Source: Owenia fusiformis (lineage: Eukaryota; Annelida; Polychaeta; Sabellida; Oweniidae). Taken from it: a stretch of 64,000 bases of DNA. Location of the stretch: positions 21,094,931 to 21,158,930 of the forward strand of contig CAIIXF020000003.1 of NCBI GenBank assembly GCA_903813345.2. Direction: 5' to 3'. The position numbers and the translations under genes were made by a program. Positions 15,701-26,511 of this stretch are shown here, one piece after another. Below the pieces are notes generated by a model. It had not been told where the DNA came from. It saw nothing but the letters and a program-made list of their open reading frames with translations, and made no database searches. The number at the start of each line of letters is the position of its first letter. The stretch's first letter is position 1.

Positions 15701-18625
15701 ATCATGTTGAAATCATTTTACAACCAAATTAAGAATAACAATGTACATGAAATCAATAGTGACTGAATGTTTCAGCAGTACCATTTGAGAAAATATTTGG
15801 ATATACTATTCCTTGTAGTGTAGAGGGGAATCTCTGTTCAATATATATCATCAGGCCCGTAGCCAGGGGGGTTCAAGGGGTTCGAGCGACCCCCCCCCCC
15901 CCCTGGCCAAAATTTCTTTCAAGATCATGCACCATTCTGAGCACTTTTTAAGTGATTTTGGCCACTTTTGGACCAAAATTGTCAAAAGTGAACCCTCCTG
16001 GAATCTTTCAAAAAGTGACCCCCTCCCCTCTTGGCAAAGCCTGGCTACGGGCCTGATCATAGATCATGCATACCGTCATATCTGCTCCTCTTGCTGTGAC
16101 TCTGATGCCAGTATCCATGTCCGTTACTATCACAGTTGTCTCGCCCTTTGGAGTGAAACGGATCAATCGTTCTTCGATGACCTCCTAAAACACAGAGACA
16201 ATAGTAACATTCAAGAACCTGGAACAGGTATAATGGGTGACAGAATTGCAATCAATGGCAATTAATTTTAAGATAATCTGTCCATTGTCAACTAAGTTAA
16301 AAATGTGAAAAAGACCAATAGCTAAAATTATTCTCAACTATTTTCATTTTTTCAAGAACTTGATATTTTCAAAAGCTTTCACTTTTTTCAAAACATTGCC
16401 TTGACCATGGCACGATGGTATAAGGTCGTTATGTGAACCTGTCGAGATGATATGAAGAATATCCCTCGGATGATATCAATATTTCCCTCTGTCACTGCGT
16501 CACCTTGGGAAATATTGATATCAATTCTGATATTCCCCGTACCAAATCCCTCTTGGTGAATAACTTCTTCATATTGACTTGAGCAATATGTGGAGAATAT
16601 TGCAGGCCTACATGTACATTGTACAAGTACTGGTCATTATCCGCCCTGGTCCAGGGCGAATAACGAGTTTGTACTTATTTTTCAATTGGTGATGATACTA
16701 ACATCATTTCAGCGGGCAACATAGTGAAATCTTGGCCCTCGGGAATATTGAACCCATAACCTTCAGTTCTGATGAGTGATGTACATTCATTATAAATATG
16801 TTTTAAATAGTTATCTAAAAAGTTGTGTTAATGCAAAAATAGGTGTTGAGAAAATAGCACGATTGTTCAAGACGTTTTACTAAATGCCTTGAGGGAAACT
16901 ATTGAATATGTGCGATGCAATAAAAAGTACATGACTGTTTTTTAAACATGATTCATTTTCTATTCAGTTCTAGGTGTTGCATAAAAAATCCATGAAAATT
17001 CAAAATCAATTGGTGGAACGGTCTTACTGGAAATAATTTTAGTTCGGATATTCAAAAACGGACACCTCAAAATATCCTCAGTATGCCCAAAATACCAGCA
17101 TTCATGAAAAATTGAAATGAATCAATGACACGATTTGGCTGAAAACTCGAAGAGAAGACTTTTAGCTCAAAATTTGAGAACGTAAAATCCAAAATGGCCA
17201 GCTTAAAATACCAAAACTCTAATTAGTTTGAGGTTTTAAACCAAGAAGCATCCCTGAAAACGTGAAATGAAAGAAAAAACGGTTTGGTTGGAAACTCGTA
17301 GAAAAGAATATTGCCTTTCTAGATAAAAAGGACGGAAAATCCAAAATGACCACTAAAAGATAATTTCGGGAAGCCTGCCGCTGACCGCAAACTGATAACA
17401 ATATAGCAATGGCGCGATGATAATATACATAGAAATATGATGCATACTTCAGAGCTTTCGAAATGCCTTTCAAATATAGCATCAGTAAGATCTCCAATGA
17501 CTCCAAGCAGGCCATTTCCGATATTTTTCATCACATCGCTGCCTTTAATCTTAGCAGCTCCAGATTTGATAGCGCCAAGAAGTGCTTTGCCGGTAAGTCC
17601 ACCAATTATAGCGAACCGCTTCTCTCTCTTGGGGGCACCCTGTACCGCCACCGCAAGTGCTACCACCACCAATAAGCCTTAAATATAATGAAAATAATCT
17701 CAATATAATGACAAAGATTTCCCCTTGTTGAATCCCCAAGCAAAATGTACATCATTTTATCAATATTATTGTGACGCCCTGAAGACATGGTTTCTAAATG
17801 CGGAATGTGGGCGCACTATATCCAAGTAAAATACTTCCATTAGACAATATTGCACAAAATAAGGTACATTTTGCTAGTGACAAAAATGTAGAAGTTTAAA
17901 CCAAATCTGCAAAGTCAAGTGCATACATCGGTGTGTTCGAAATGTCCTTTGAAGATGGCCCCGAGAATCTTATCGGCAATACCCATAACGACGTCTCCAA
18001 TGGCACTTGCTACCATAGCCCCGGTTATGATTGCACGTTTCTCACGCTTGGGTGAAGGAGCTGCACTTACAGCCACCACCAAGCAAACGACAATCGCTAG
18101 AATACCTAAAAGGCGTTGAACCATGTATACAATGTTAAAAGGGGCGTTGTTTGAATTCTGCCAAGTACTCCTAATCTGTCAACGAGTATTTTTCAAGAAC
18201 TTTTTCAATATGGCCAACCAATTCAAAATGGTTTAATTCAATTTTGAGCGTTCATATTGCTTACGAGTTGAGCTTTGATATTCTCTTAAAATAATATTTG
18301 TACCAAAGTCTTTTGATCTTTTGACTTGTAAATTCAAAACCATTGGGCCAATGAATTGAAGAAAAATTTGGTTTATTTCGAATAAGAATTACGGATACCA
18401 CACATTTATTGAATTTTCTTCCAGCAGCCTATATGGAAACCCTTGAAGAGTGATGGTATGAATACATTTGCTTCTTATAAATCACATTATTTGATTATTT
18501 TCTATTAAAAAGGTCTATTAATTAAATACATGAACGAACAAAAATATTTCAGATAGGCTACTTTAAAATCATTAATTGCGACAATATTATGGATTAATTT
18601 TCCATTACTTACCAAAGAATTTCAT
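12765..18625 (-). CDS. Secreted ShKT-domain precursor with two alternative second exons
   Basis: Coding exons on the minus strand: 1 at 18613-18625 (MKFF plus one base), 2A at 17927-18105 or 2B at 17448-17677, 3 at 16074-16184, 4 at 15258-15351, 5 at 12990-13104, 6 at 12765-12789. Every border is GT-AG. Both exon 2 versions run phase 1 to phase 0 and fit exons 1 and 3, giving 178 aa (A) or 195 aa (B). Order in the protein: signal peptide; short propeptide ending KREKR (a furin-type site); a Gly/Ala-rich, amphipathic-looking segment; a linker with strand-like TTVIVTDMDTGIRV; Pro-rich APTAPPPTK; then a C-terminal ShKT domain with six cysteines spaced C-x6-C and ending CRATCSGC. Exon 6 supplies the last cysteine. 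ShKT domains occur in ion-channel toxins, metalloproteases and antimicrobial proteins. I do not recognise the whole architecture; a secreted defence or toxin-like peptide is inference. Confidence 0.82.
13136..14660. repeat. Tandem repeat block inside the ShKT intron, 200-340 bp units
   Basis: Five copies of the word family AAGCACCAAATAGCATCTTA at about 13294, 13632, 13836, 14112 and 14412, each followed by AAATTGTAAAATTTTCTAGG. Between them lie CACTTTGAAAGTGCCCAGAA and runs of C. The block starts near CAGGGCCGTCAGA and ends near TTACGGGCCTG, so the array may sit inside a transposable element with those short inverted ends. It fills most of the intron between exons 5 and 4. Open frames across it are repeat sequence. 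Confidence 0.8.
15852..16055. mobile_element. 204-bp MITE with CAGGCCCGTAGCC inverted ends
   Basis: Starts CAGGCCCGTAGCCAGG and ends CCTGGCTACGGGCCTG, and is flanked by ATCAT on both sides (15847-15851 and 16056-16060), a possible 5-bp target duplication. No coding capacity. Its right end lies only 18 bp from the splice donor of ShKT exon 3 (exon edge at 16074). Confidence 0.88.
16400..16760. repeat. Palindrome-containing repeat in the ShKT intron
   Basis: GATATCAATATTTCCC (about 16472-16487) is inverted as GGGAAATATTGATATC (about 16507-16522). Related GAATAT words surround it. Probably a decayed short inverted-repeat element. Confidence 0.5.
16970..17350. repeat. Three diverged tandem units of about 115-125 bp
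   Basis: Related blocks near 16980-17095, 17100-17215 and 17225-17350. Each carries a CGTGAAA or CATGAAAA word, a GGTTTGG/GATTTGG..GAAACTCG stretch and AAAATCCAAAATGGCC/GACC near its end. Similar words occur near 19060-19210 and 24530-24670, so this is a dispersed family. It sits just downstream of exon 2B. Confidence 0.55.
17448..17677 (-). CDS. ShKT gene, alternative exon 2B
   Basis: The acceptor is preceded by a T-rich tract and the exon ends at GAA before GTATGC. It encodes the rest of a signal peptide (LLVVVALAVAVQGA), then PKREKR, then a 56-residue segment beginning FAIIGGLTGKALLGAI and ending ERHFESSE. It is 17 residues longer than exon 2A. Shared features with 2A: KREKR, (A/F)-xII-x-G, GLLGVIGDLTDAIF versus IADKILGAIF, HFE near the end, and the identical GTATGC donor. 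No separate first exon of the MKFFG type was found between 17678 and 17926. That supports sharing exon 1 with exon 2A rather than being an independent gene. If both exon 2s were joined, 2B would be read out of frame and hit TAG at its sixth codon. Confidence 0.8.
17927..18105 (-). CDS. ShKT gene, alternative exon 2A
   Basis: Encodes ILAIVVCLVVAVSAA (signal peptide continuing from MKFFG), then PSPKREKR, then a 36-residue segment starting AIITGAMVASAIGDVVMGIA and ending GHFEHTD before a GTATGC donor. After cleavage at KREKR the N-terminus would be a hydrophobic, Gly/Ala-rich stretch with few charges. That pattern is typical of membrane-inserting helices, though only inferred here. Confidence 0.82.
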
Positions 18626-20040
18626 GGTGAATTCTGGACAGAAATGATGACAACGATTTGTGATTGGCATTATATATACGGCCTTGAGATAAAGGAGTGT
18701 GGTGTGATAAACATCATCTATAATCTTCGTGATGATAACACATTAGATACAAGATAATTGTACAATATTTTATTCCATTTGACCTATTGATTTTAAAAGT
18801 CCGTGCGATCAAATTGGCCCATATGATATACACATCGAGGAGTAATACTGTATACAAATATTTCAACTAAAAATTCCTCGAGCACTTCGGGGAATAGCAC
18901 TTGCGCAAGTTGCATGTGTTCACAGAAAATAGTATGCAATTTATTATTCACTGTAAGAATCCTCAATCTATCCTGTAAAATTAAAATGGTTACAAAAGTG
19001 TAATAATTGTTACAGCTCTAACAGCGCTATTAGAGTCTGACATTTTTACGGACATTTTGAATTGGTTGGCCATTTTGAAAGATTTCTTGAAAATTCCTTT
19101 GACAGATTTAAAAGAACCGAATCTGGTATCTTAGTTTTTAAAGATAACCCTTTTATGAAAACGACGGTGTTAAGACTTGAATTTGAGACAGGCGGACAAA
19201 CGGAAGACGGACAGACGAAGGGATGGACGGCTTCTATTTATTCCTACTCGAATTTCCTTCGTTGTGACAATTAATGATCTAATTCAACCCAAATGTAATA
19301 GCTTATCACAACGCCGAACGCTACATGCATATATCTTATCAAATAGTGCAGATACTTTGAGCTGGATATCGAAAATAAACAAATGTTAAATATCTTAATT
19401 TGCTTCTTTAAATTCTTAACCCCTTCTGAAACCGTATAGCACATAGCAATAAATGAAAGAAAAAATATACTACATTATAACTGAAATGACTTTTTAAAAG
19501 TTGCTTCTTATCTATATTCAATCTTTAATAAAAAAAAAACATGTCACCGACTTGAAACAGTTACAAACTACAACTACAGTATGCAAATCTCTTAAAATCC
19601 CAGAGATTTCAAAATCAAAACTTTATGGAAAATTCTCTAATGAGATGGATAAACATACACTGTACATGTACAAATGTTTTGTTGATTCAGTTTATTTATA
19701 AAAAATATAATCAATTAATCAAATTAGGTTGCATATATACACATTTACATTAAATACATGTATTTACATCAGCTAGATAAAATTTATCCCTATTATTCGG
19801 AATACTGTGTTGGAAAACATATACAGCACGTTTTTAATCTACATGTTTGTAATTCATGCAGTTTTCTAAGCAATTTTCATGTGAACTTCCCTGAACTTTT
19901 TTGAAAAGTCAGCCCCTTTTGACAAAAGCTTGCTACGGGCCTGCAATCAAAGATGCATTGACCTGCACAAACCTGATTATTTTTTACTGAAACTTAAATT
20001 TACTTAATTACTTAAACTTAACCAAAATAATTTCTTCAGG
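18626..20040. other. Intergenic stretch between ShKT and DHRS4 genes
   Basis: No gene seen beyond the ShKT promoter. Around 19040-19270 is a dispersed repeat containing CAGGCGGACAAACGGAAGAC. Around 19870-19942 is a partial copy of the CAGGCCCGTAGC element (ends TTGCTACGGGCCTGC). Small reading frames here match nothing known. Confidence 0.55.
18671..18678 (-). promoter_or_regulatory. TATA box of the ShKT gene
   Basis: TATATATA lies 46-53 bp upstream of the ATG at 18625 on the minus strand. Initiation about 25-30 bp downstream would leave a 5' UTR of roughly 20 nt. A clear TATA box suits a strongly or inducibly expressed secreted product, which is inference. Confidence 0.6.
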
Positions 20041-23000
20041 TTAAAGTCTGGACTGCATTCCTCCCGTGATTGCTACTGTCTCTCCCGTGATGTATTGTCC
20101 ATCTTTAGAAACAAGGAAGGACACAGTCCCTGCACAGTCTTCTGGGACACCAAACCTGCCTGATGGGATTGTCTTCAAGGCCTCCTCTGCTATCTCTGGA
20201 GTCTTCCATAACTGGAAAGTTGTATTTTTATGTTGAAACAAGTTGGATTTTTGTGTTGAAGCAATTTTTTATATCTTAATGTAATTTAGATATCATACTT
20301 CCGAAAGTTGGATTTTTATGTTGAAAGAAAACAGACATGAGCATGTTTTTATGTCTTATATAATTTAAAGATCATACTTCTAGGCCATTTTCCAAAAAAA
20401 CTTAAAATATTTACAAAATGACCTCTTTAGATTGCATTAATAATGTAAAATGAGACTGCAGGTTGATACAAATACGAGAGTCAACTAAGAAGGAGGTCTC
20501 TGATTGTCTTGTTAGTCCAAATACAAGTAAAATATGAAGCTGATGCTTAACTTATTTCAGTTTACATTCATATTTATTATATCATGGTATTCCAAACGCT
20601 AGCAATGCATTGCATAGTTAAAAATAAAAACTATTGAAAATATAGGATATTGCACTGTATAAAATACTCACTGTTTCACTAAATCCAGTTTTGATGACCC
20701 CAGGGGCTATTGCATTTACATTGATGTTCATTCCAGCAAGTTGTGGTACCATGGCTTTAGTCAAACCCAGTAGGGCTGTCTTGCTTACAGAGTATGCTCC
20801 TAATAGCTGAAACATATAATATAAGACAATGTGGTTTTTGTGATCCCATATGTATCATGACATGTAATAATTAGAGGTTATGTCACTATCGTGGCATATA
20901 TGCCCGAGGTCTCAGTGATATATGGCCCGACCTTGGGAGGGACATTGATCTCTGAGAACCGAGGGCATATGTGCCACGATAGTGACATAAACGATTTATA
21001 ACATACCTATGATGATGTAGACTGGTTAGAGAGTACCGTTCTTCTTATAGAATTGACAAACAAATGGTTTGAAAATGATTGGAATGAGTTTAGAAAAATT
21101 GTTCGCGCAGTTTTATCTTCGATTGATTGGTTATGACGTCAGCGCCTTGACCAATCAGAAAGTTAGCGGGCCCGGGCTTTTGAAAACTTATATTGGCCCG
21201 CTGTTTTGTGTACACTTTGCACTATACATCATCATGGGTATGTTATAATAGACTATAATGTTAACTCAATGACCTAATGTACATGTATGGTTTTACTGTT
21301 ATTTTAGTCTGTTTCATAAATGAATACAAGGCATTAACATGCAAAATGCAAACACCTGCCACTTGTTACAGATGCTGAATGCTGTTACAGACACCAACCA
21401 CCAAACACCATCCATAAAAAAAGTTGGAGAATATAGCAATATAGCAATATGTCACAGTGACATAACGAACATGCTATTTAGTCAACCTCATAGTTTCAAT
21501 GCTCTATACTGTTGTTCCATCACATAGACATCTAAGAGAGTTTACATTAAGAAATCTAAAGGATGGGGAAGGGAGTGGATTGCTCATCTTACACCTTAAA
21601 CCACTGTCACCCTCACCGACCATCTATCCTGTATGGCTAGTAGAAGACAAAGGGACACAAGAAAGAGAAGGCAGGGGTTTCATTAGAATTTCACTGAACA
21701 GGCCGAATAAATGAAAACAACAGGCAAAATCAATTGGAAATCATAAATTCAACATGGAAAAGTTGAAAAGTCCCTAAAAACAACAGGAGATTTTGTGAAA
21801 ACAACTAGTGAAAAACACCTGTTGCCTGCTGCTAATGAAAATCCTGAGAAGGGATGTGGACTCCCACAATAGCTCACATTGCTCTTTGGAATATCAAATA
21901 TCACAGAAAACTCAAGCTGTGTCAGTGAAATGGTTATTAAATGGAATTTTCAAACTTACAAATTTAGAATTCTTTGTGGTACTGAAAATTCAATAGAATG
22001 GGGTATAAAGACAAATTGCCATGGAGAAGTGCATACAACATGTCTTTAAATGATCATATCTTACCTCAAATGGTGCAAATCCTGCAATGGAGGTGACAAA
22101 CACAATAGATCCTCCCCTGTAAGAAACAATCTAATGTTAACATTCTCAATACAATTCTGTTATTAAAATGCAACAACTGTGAAACTGGCAATCCAATAAG
22201 GTTAGGCAATTCTAGGGGTATGTGAAAAAGAATATGTTGTAATTACTTAATGAGTTGAGTACCTATGTAGTATGTATAGCCTGATGGTTCAAAGAAACAA
22301 TAGGAAATTGGAGAAATAGAATTTTATTAGATGCAATTTTCGAACCTTTACTAGTAGAAAGTACTATAGAACACCCTTTTTTAAAATGAGAATAGATCAA
22401 ATAGTGAGAATATATAGTTCCACTATTTTATGAATTTGATTTGACCAAAATTTATGCCAGGCATAAATTTTGTTCAAATCTAATTCTGAAAAAGTAGAAA
22501 ACATATATTCTCACTTTTTGATCTATTCTCAAAACAAAAACCAGGCTGTTATAGTATTGGTACACAATATGCGTCTTCAGCTGGTTACTGTCCAAACATT
22601 GCTATTAAATCATTCCAATATAAAATAAAAAAAATTTGAAGAACAAGTATTTGTTTTTTATTAGATCTTTCCAAAACTAATGTATCTGCAACCAAGACAA
22701 GAAAATCAACCGATCCGAACACCCATGGGACCAGCCAAAAGCGTTCAAATTGGCAGGTGTTAAAATTCCGAGGATTTTGTTGGTCGGGGTGGGGGATTTT
22801 CATTGTTCAGTGCACTATATTGAACACTTACTAAGTCAGAAAACAATACATGTTGTTGATGAGTTAATTCTACAATAGGCCTATAGCCTATATGCTATGT
22901 TTTATTTATATTTTGAACAATTTCATCATTTTAGTAAAAATAACTCTTATATTTTGGCAAAAACTTTGTAATACACTGTAAAAGTATATGATAGTCTCGT

Positions 23001-26000
23001 ACGAAATCTTATGCTTATCAAATGGCTTATCCCATATTATGGTTACTGGTATATAGCACTGCTTTACTTTTGCTTGAAAAAGTCCTTCATTGTTGTTTGT
23101 TTCTTGGCACTTTTAGCATTAGCAATATTGGAGTAGATATCTTCAAGTAAAAATAATTTTTCATGAGTGTTCATTCGAGATGATGTATAATCCTTCAAAA
23201 TATCAAGGGCATTCAGGATGTCAGATGTATGCGAATATTACGAAGTTGGATTTTTTTCTCCTTCTCGTGATATAATCGTGTCTGCAAATGGCGTCTGTGT
23301 TGTCTTTGTGATTATAAAACATTTACTGATTGAATCTTAGCTATCATAACAGACCCATGCATATAAAACAGTTAAGAGCTGTTCATAATCCAAATCAAAA
23401 ACATGCAGTTAATTTACAATAAGGATAAACCAATTATCTACCAGACTCTCACCTTTCTCTTAATCCAAATCAAAAACATCCAGGTAATTTCCAATAATGA
23501 TAAATCAATTATCTTCTTGATTCACACCTTTCTCTTAATCCAAAAATAAAACATTCAGTTCTTTCTAAATGGAAAAACCAATTAACTCCTGTATTCACAC
23601 CTTTCCAAAACATCCTGTTGTTTTCCACAAATTAGGGATGTCACTGAGACTAAATAAGTTAATTAGGACAATTGGTTCTTTGATTGCATTTGTATAAATG
23701 TAAAGATAAATAACAACTATAACATTGACTCAATATGTGGCTTTAATTGAAATGTCCAGACATTTGATTTCTGATAAAAATGTTCAGATTAGACAGGTCA
23801 CTTTTTCAAATCTGGTTGTTCACTGTTCAAATTAGGAGGTGATCAGATTTCCAGGTTTTTTTAACATGGGAGTCAATGGAAGGAAAAAATGGGACCGAAA
23901 AAAAGTGTTCAAATTGGAAGGTGTTCGGATTAGCCAGGTGTTCAGATATACAGGTTTTACTGTAATCAAATCATTTTTAATGGTTGCACAATAATGGTTT
24001 GAATTGAGGGCTTTCAAGGTCATTTTTTATAACGGGTGACTGCATCAAGTGATATGACCAATTTTTGGAAATTACCGTTTCATATTACTTATTCTGCTGA
24101 TAACTCATTTCATCCTATAATACAATTACATCAAAATAATACAAATAAATATATCAAATACTTTACCCTCTCTTCTCTATATGTGGCGCAGCTTCCTTTG
24201 CGAAGAAAAATGCAGCTTTTACGTTAATGTCAAATATTTTGTCCCAGGCTTGTTCTGAGGTAGACTGAAAATATCATTTGAATAAAAATTTGAATTATTT
24301 TATTTTGCAAAATGTTGATGATCACTCATTTGGAGTGGTTTCTTCAAATTTAATTTGAAAATCTTGTCATTAATGATTAACTTCAAGTTGTGTCACTTAA
24401 ATAATATATAACATCTGTAAATCAATCATGTTCCTGATTTGGTCCTATATAAACAGTTACAAACACAGATACTGTACAGTTACATCAATTTTTTTTATCA
24501 TTTTTAGGTGTACCAAATTGAAATCATTTACCCAGAATGCCCAAAAACTAATCAGTTCTAAACTTTCATATGTAGAAATATCCCTGAAAATTTCAGATGA
24601 ATCCCTCAAATCGTTTGCCCGGAAAACTGTCGACAGGCAAACTGATCACAATAGCACTAAGGGTGCAATAAAAAACAAAGTTGAAAATAAAATAATTTTT
24701 AACTGAAAAGGATTAACATGGACTTACATCTAGTATAGGCCCAAATATTGGGTTTGCAGCTGCGTTTGATACAAGAATGTCCAATCCCCCATATTGCTTA
24801 ACAGTCTGAAAATAAAATCATGTTACATTTATTGACATGTGTGTATACAAGTAATTGTACATGCATGCATAACTAACTATACATAAGCCAAACAATTAGC
24901 ATTTGTGACTTTCTTCTAACACTAGACAACAGCAACGCCAAAGCGTAGCAAATCCCATCGAACAGCCATGGCTGGCATTTTTACAAACAAAGTATAAAGC
25001 AAAATCGGCAGCCATTTTTCAAAATGACCACCTTCTACCACAAGTACCATTAGACAGTGTGCCATGCTTATAGTACTCACATACCAAATATGAACAGAAT
25101 CGCTCCACTATTTTCGAGTTATAGTAAAATAGTATTAAATGGTGGCTATGAACAAAATCGCTTCATTACTTTTCGAGTTGTAGTAAAATACATTAAAACG
25201 ATGGCCATTTTGAAAAATTTTGCAGCCTTCTACCAAAAGTGTCATTAGACAGTGTGCCATGCTTATAGTATTGCCATACCAAATATGAATAAAATCGCTT
25301 TACTACTTTTCGAGTTACAGCAAAAATTGTAAAATAGCGAGTAACTTCGTTCAATGGGATAAATAATACACACTGTGTTGTATAAAAATTCATTTGACTT
25401 TCATCCCCTCCTACATCCTAACATCTTACCCTGTCCTGTACAACTTACTTCTTCTATTAAACTGACACGGTCCTCTGACTTTCCAGCATGACAGACCATT
25501 CCACTGACTTCAAGGTTCTCTGATCTTAGTTCAGCAAGTGCTCTGTCAACATTCTTTTGCTTTCTACTTGAGATCATGACTTTTGCACCATCCTGACCTA
25601 GACGTCGTGCAATAGCATAACCAATGCTGAAATGATAATTTTTTAATATTTAAAGGGACATTCCTTGCAATTGCCCTTGATATGTCAACATTCTCTAGAT
25701 TCCATGAACATGAAAACTGATTCTGAATATAGCACATGTATGAAAAGTTTGTGAACAGGAATAGTTATTGGTTACTGTGACAATGGACAAAAGAAAGTCC
25801 ATGCTGTGGTCAACATATGCGCATCACAAGATCACACAAGGCATTAACATGCACTTTGCATTCGTTTGATTTTGCTCTAAAAGAGAGCTTCGTCTTTACT
25901 CTTTCAGTTTACCATAAATCTCTGAACTTACAGAGCCATTCAGAGTTTGTCATTGAAATGACGCATTAAGCTTGTGTTCCTTCCTGCTCACTGATTGGTT

Positions 26001-26478
26001 GAGAGAAGATAAGCGTGGTAGGTTTGAAATGATTTATGACACGGGCAAAGGTTGTGATGGCGGGCTTCTAAACTGTAATATAGTCTATACTAGGCAGAGG
26101 GTAGTTAACATAACTAAATGTACACTCTGTGCGCAGGGTACAGGTTTGGAAATTGGAGGCTGAATCTGGGCCATTTTTCTTTGAGGGTAGGTGGCTTTGA
26201 CCCACCCAGAATTTTTCAAGCATCTGGAGGAATCCCTTAGAATAAATAACCAATGACTCATATGTAAATAATGAGCTATGTGTTAAAGATACATGGACAC
26301 GGCAGGGAAGTTTCACTTTCAATCAATCATCAAATGGGCGATAATAAATTAAATATTTTTACCCTTCTGTTGAAGCTGTTACGACTGCCACTTTCCCTGA
26401 TAGCCGCCCATTTGTGGTATCACTGGCTAGCCTAGCACATAATCTAGCAGTTTGGACTAGTTTGGAACGTGTAAACAT
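20041..26478 (-). CDS. DHRS4: DHRS4-like peroxisomal NADPH-dependent short-chain reductase, 7 exons
   Basis: Exons on the minus strand: 26363-26478, 25449-25626, 24728-24805, 24167-24264, 22065-22116, 20672-20806 and 20041-20211. All phases agree and give 275 aa (human DHRS4 is 278). The SDR landmarks are in place: nucleotide-binding TASTEGIG at residues 34-41, SNAA at 111-114, catalytic Ser166 in VTSIAG, and Tyr179 and Lys183 in [27 protein letters not shown] and [11 protein letters not shown] are close to vertebrate DHRS4. The C-terminus is SRL, a PTS1 peroxisomal signal, exactly as in DHRS4. The N-terminal 27 residues are basic, as in mammalian DHRS4. The family reduces retinal and other carbonyls with NADPH. 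The start ATG lies about 90 bp from the 5.1 kb inverted-repeat segment. Confidence 0.96.
20871..21250. mobile_element. Non-autonomous element with nested inverted repeats (copy 1)
   Basis: GTTATGTCACTATCGTGGCA (about 20877) is inverted as TGCCACGATAGTGACATAA near 20973-20992. ATAACATACCTATGATGATG (about 20999) is inverted at about 21226-21246. A related copy is at about 52993-53312, sharing GAGGTTATGTCACTAT and GGCCGACCTTGGGAGG. It lies in DHRS4 intron 5. Confidence 0.75.
21339..21478. repeat. TGTCACCAC dispersed element, copy 2 (diverged)
   Basis: Contains CCACTTGTTACAGATGCTGA, ACACCATCCATAAAAAAAGT and TTGGAGAATATAGCAATA, then GTCACAGTGACA. These match the copy at 51530-51660 in the same orientation. 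Confidence 0.6.
21674..21840. repeat. Dispersed element rich in AACAACAGG, copy 1
   Basis: Contains AATGAAAACAACAGGC, AAAAGTCCCTAAAAACAACAGG and CACCTGTTGCCTGCTGCTA. An inverted-orientation copy lies at 35470-35630 in the TK2 gene. Confidence 0.7.
22378..22540. repeat. Near-perfect palindrome in a DHRS4 intron
   Basis: AATGAGAATAGATCAAATAG at about 22384 is mirrored by TTTTTGATCTATTCTCA at about 22517-22533, centred on ATTTATGCCAGGCATAAAT near 22450-22468. Likely a small MITE able to form a hairpin. Confidence 0.75.
22680..22800. repeat. Fragment of the CAGGTTTTACTGT repeat family
   Basis: Words such as CCGATCCGAACACCCATGGG and GTTCAAATTGGCAGGTGTTA are shared with the fuller copy at 23780-23965 and with 37045-37215. 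Confidence 0.55.
23780..23965. repeat. CAGGTTTTACTGT family element
   Basis: Contains TTCAAATTGGAAGGTGTTCG, GGATTAGCCAGGTGTTCAGA and the end CAGGTTTTACTGT. A Leu/Ser-coded frame across it is not a gene. It lies in DHRS4 intron 4. Related to the copy at 37045-37215 in the TK2 gene. Confidence 0.65.
25010..25345. repeat. Direct duplication, about 190-bp units, in DHRS4 intron 2
   Basis: CAGTGTGCCATGCTTATAGT occurs at about 25054 and again at about 25250. Each is followed by CATACCAAATATGAA and AAAATCG..TTTTCGAGTT words. The second copy starts near 25200 (ATGGCCATTTTGAAAAATTT). Confidence 0.75.
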
Positions 26479-26511
26479 ATTCTTGAATCAATTACAGGAA
26501 ATTATGTGGAA

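Noticed and set aside
16057-16265. Plus and minus frames across ShKT exon 3 as independent genes
   Set aside because: They extend into the MITE and introns; only 16074-16184 has fitting splice sites.
17678-17926. Separate first exon for exon 2B, which would make two independent genes
   Set aside because: No ATG plus phase-1 donor resembling MKFFG was found; candidate ATGs at 17762 and 17840 give wrong phase or no donor.
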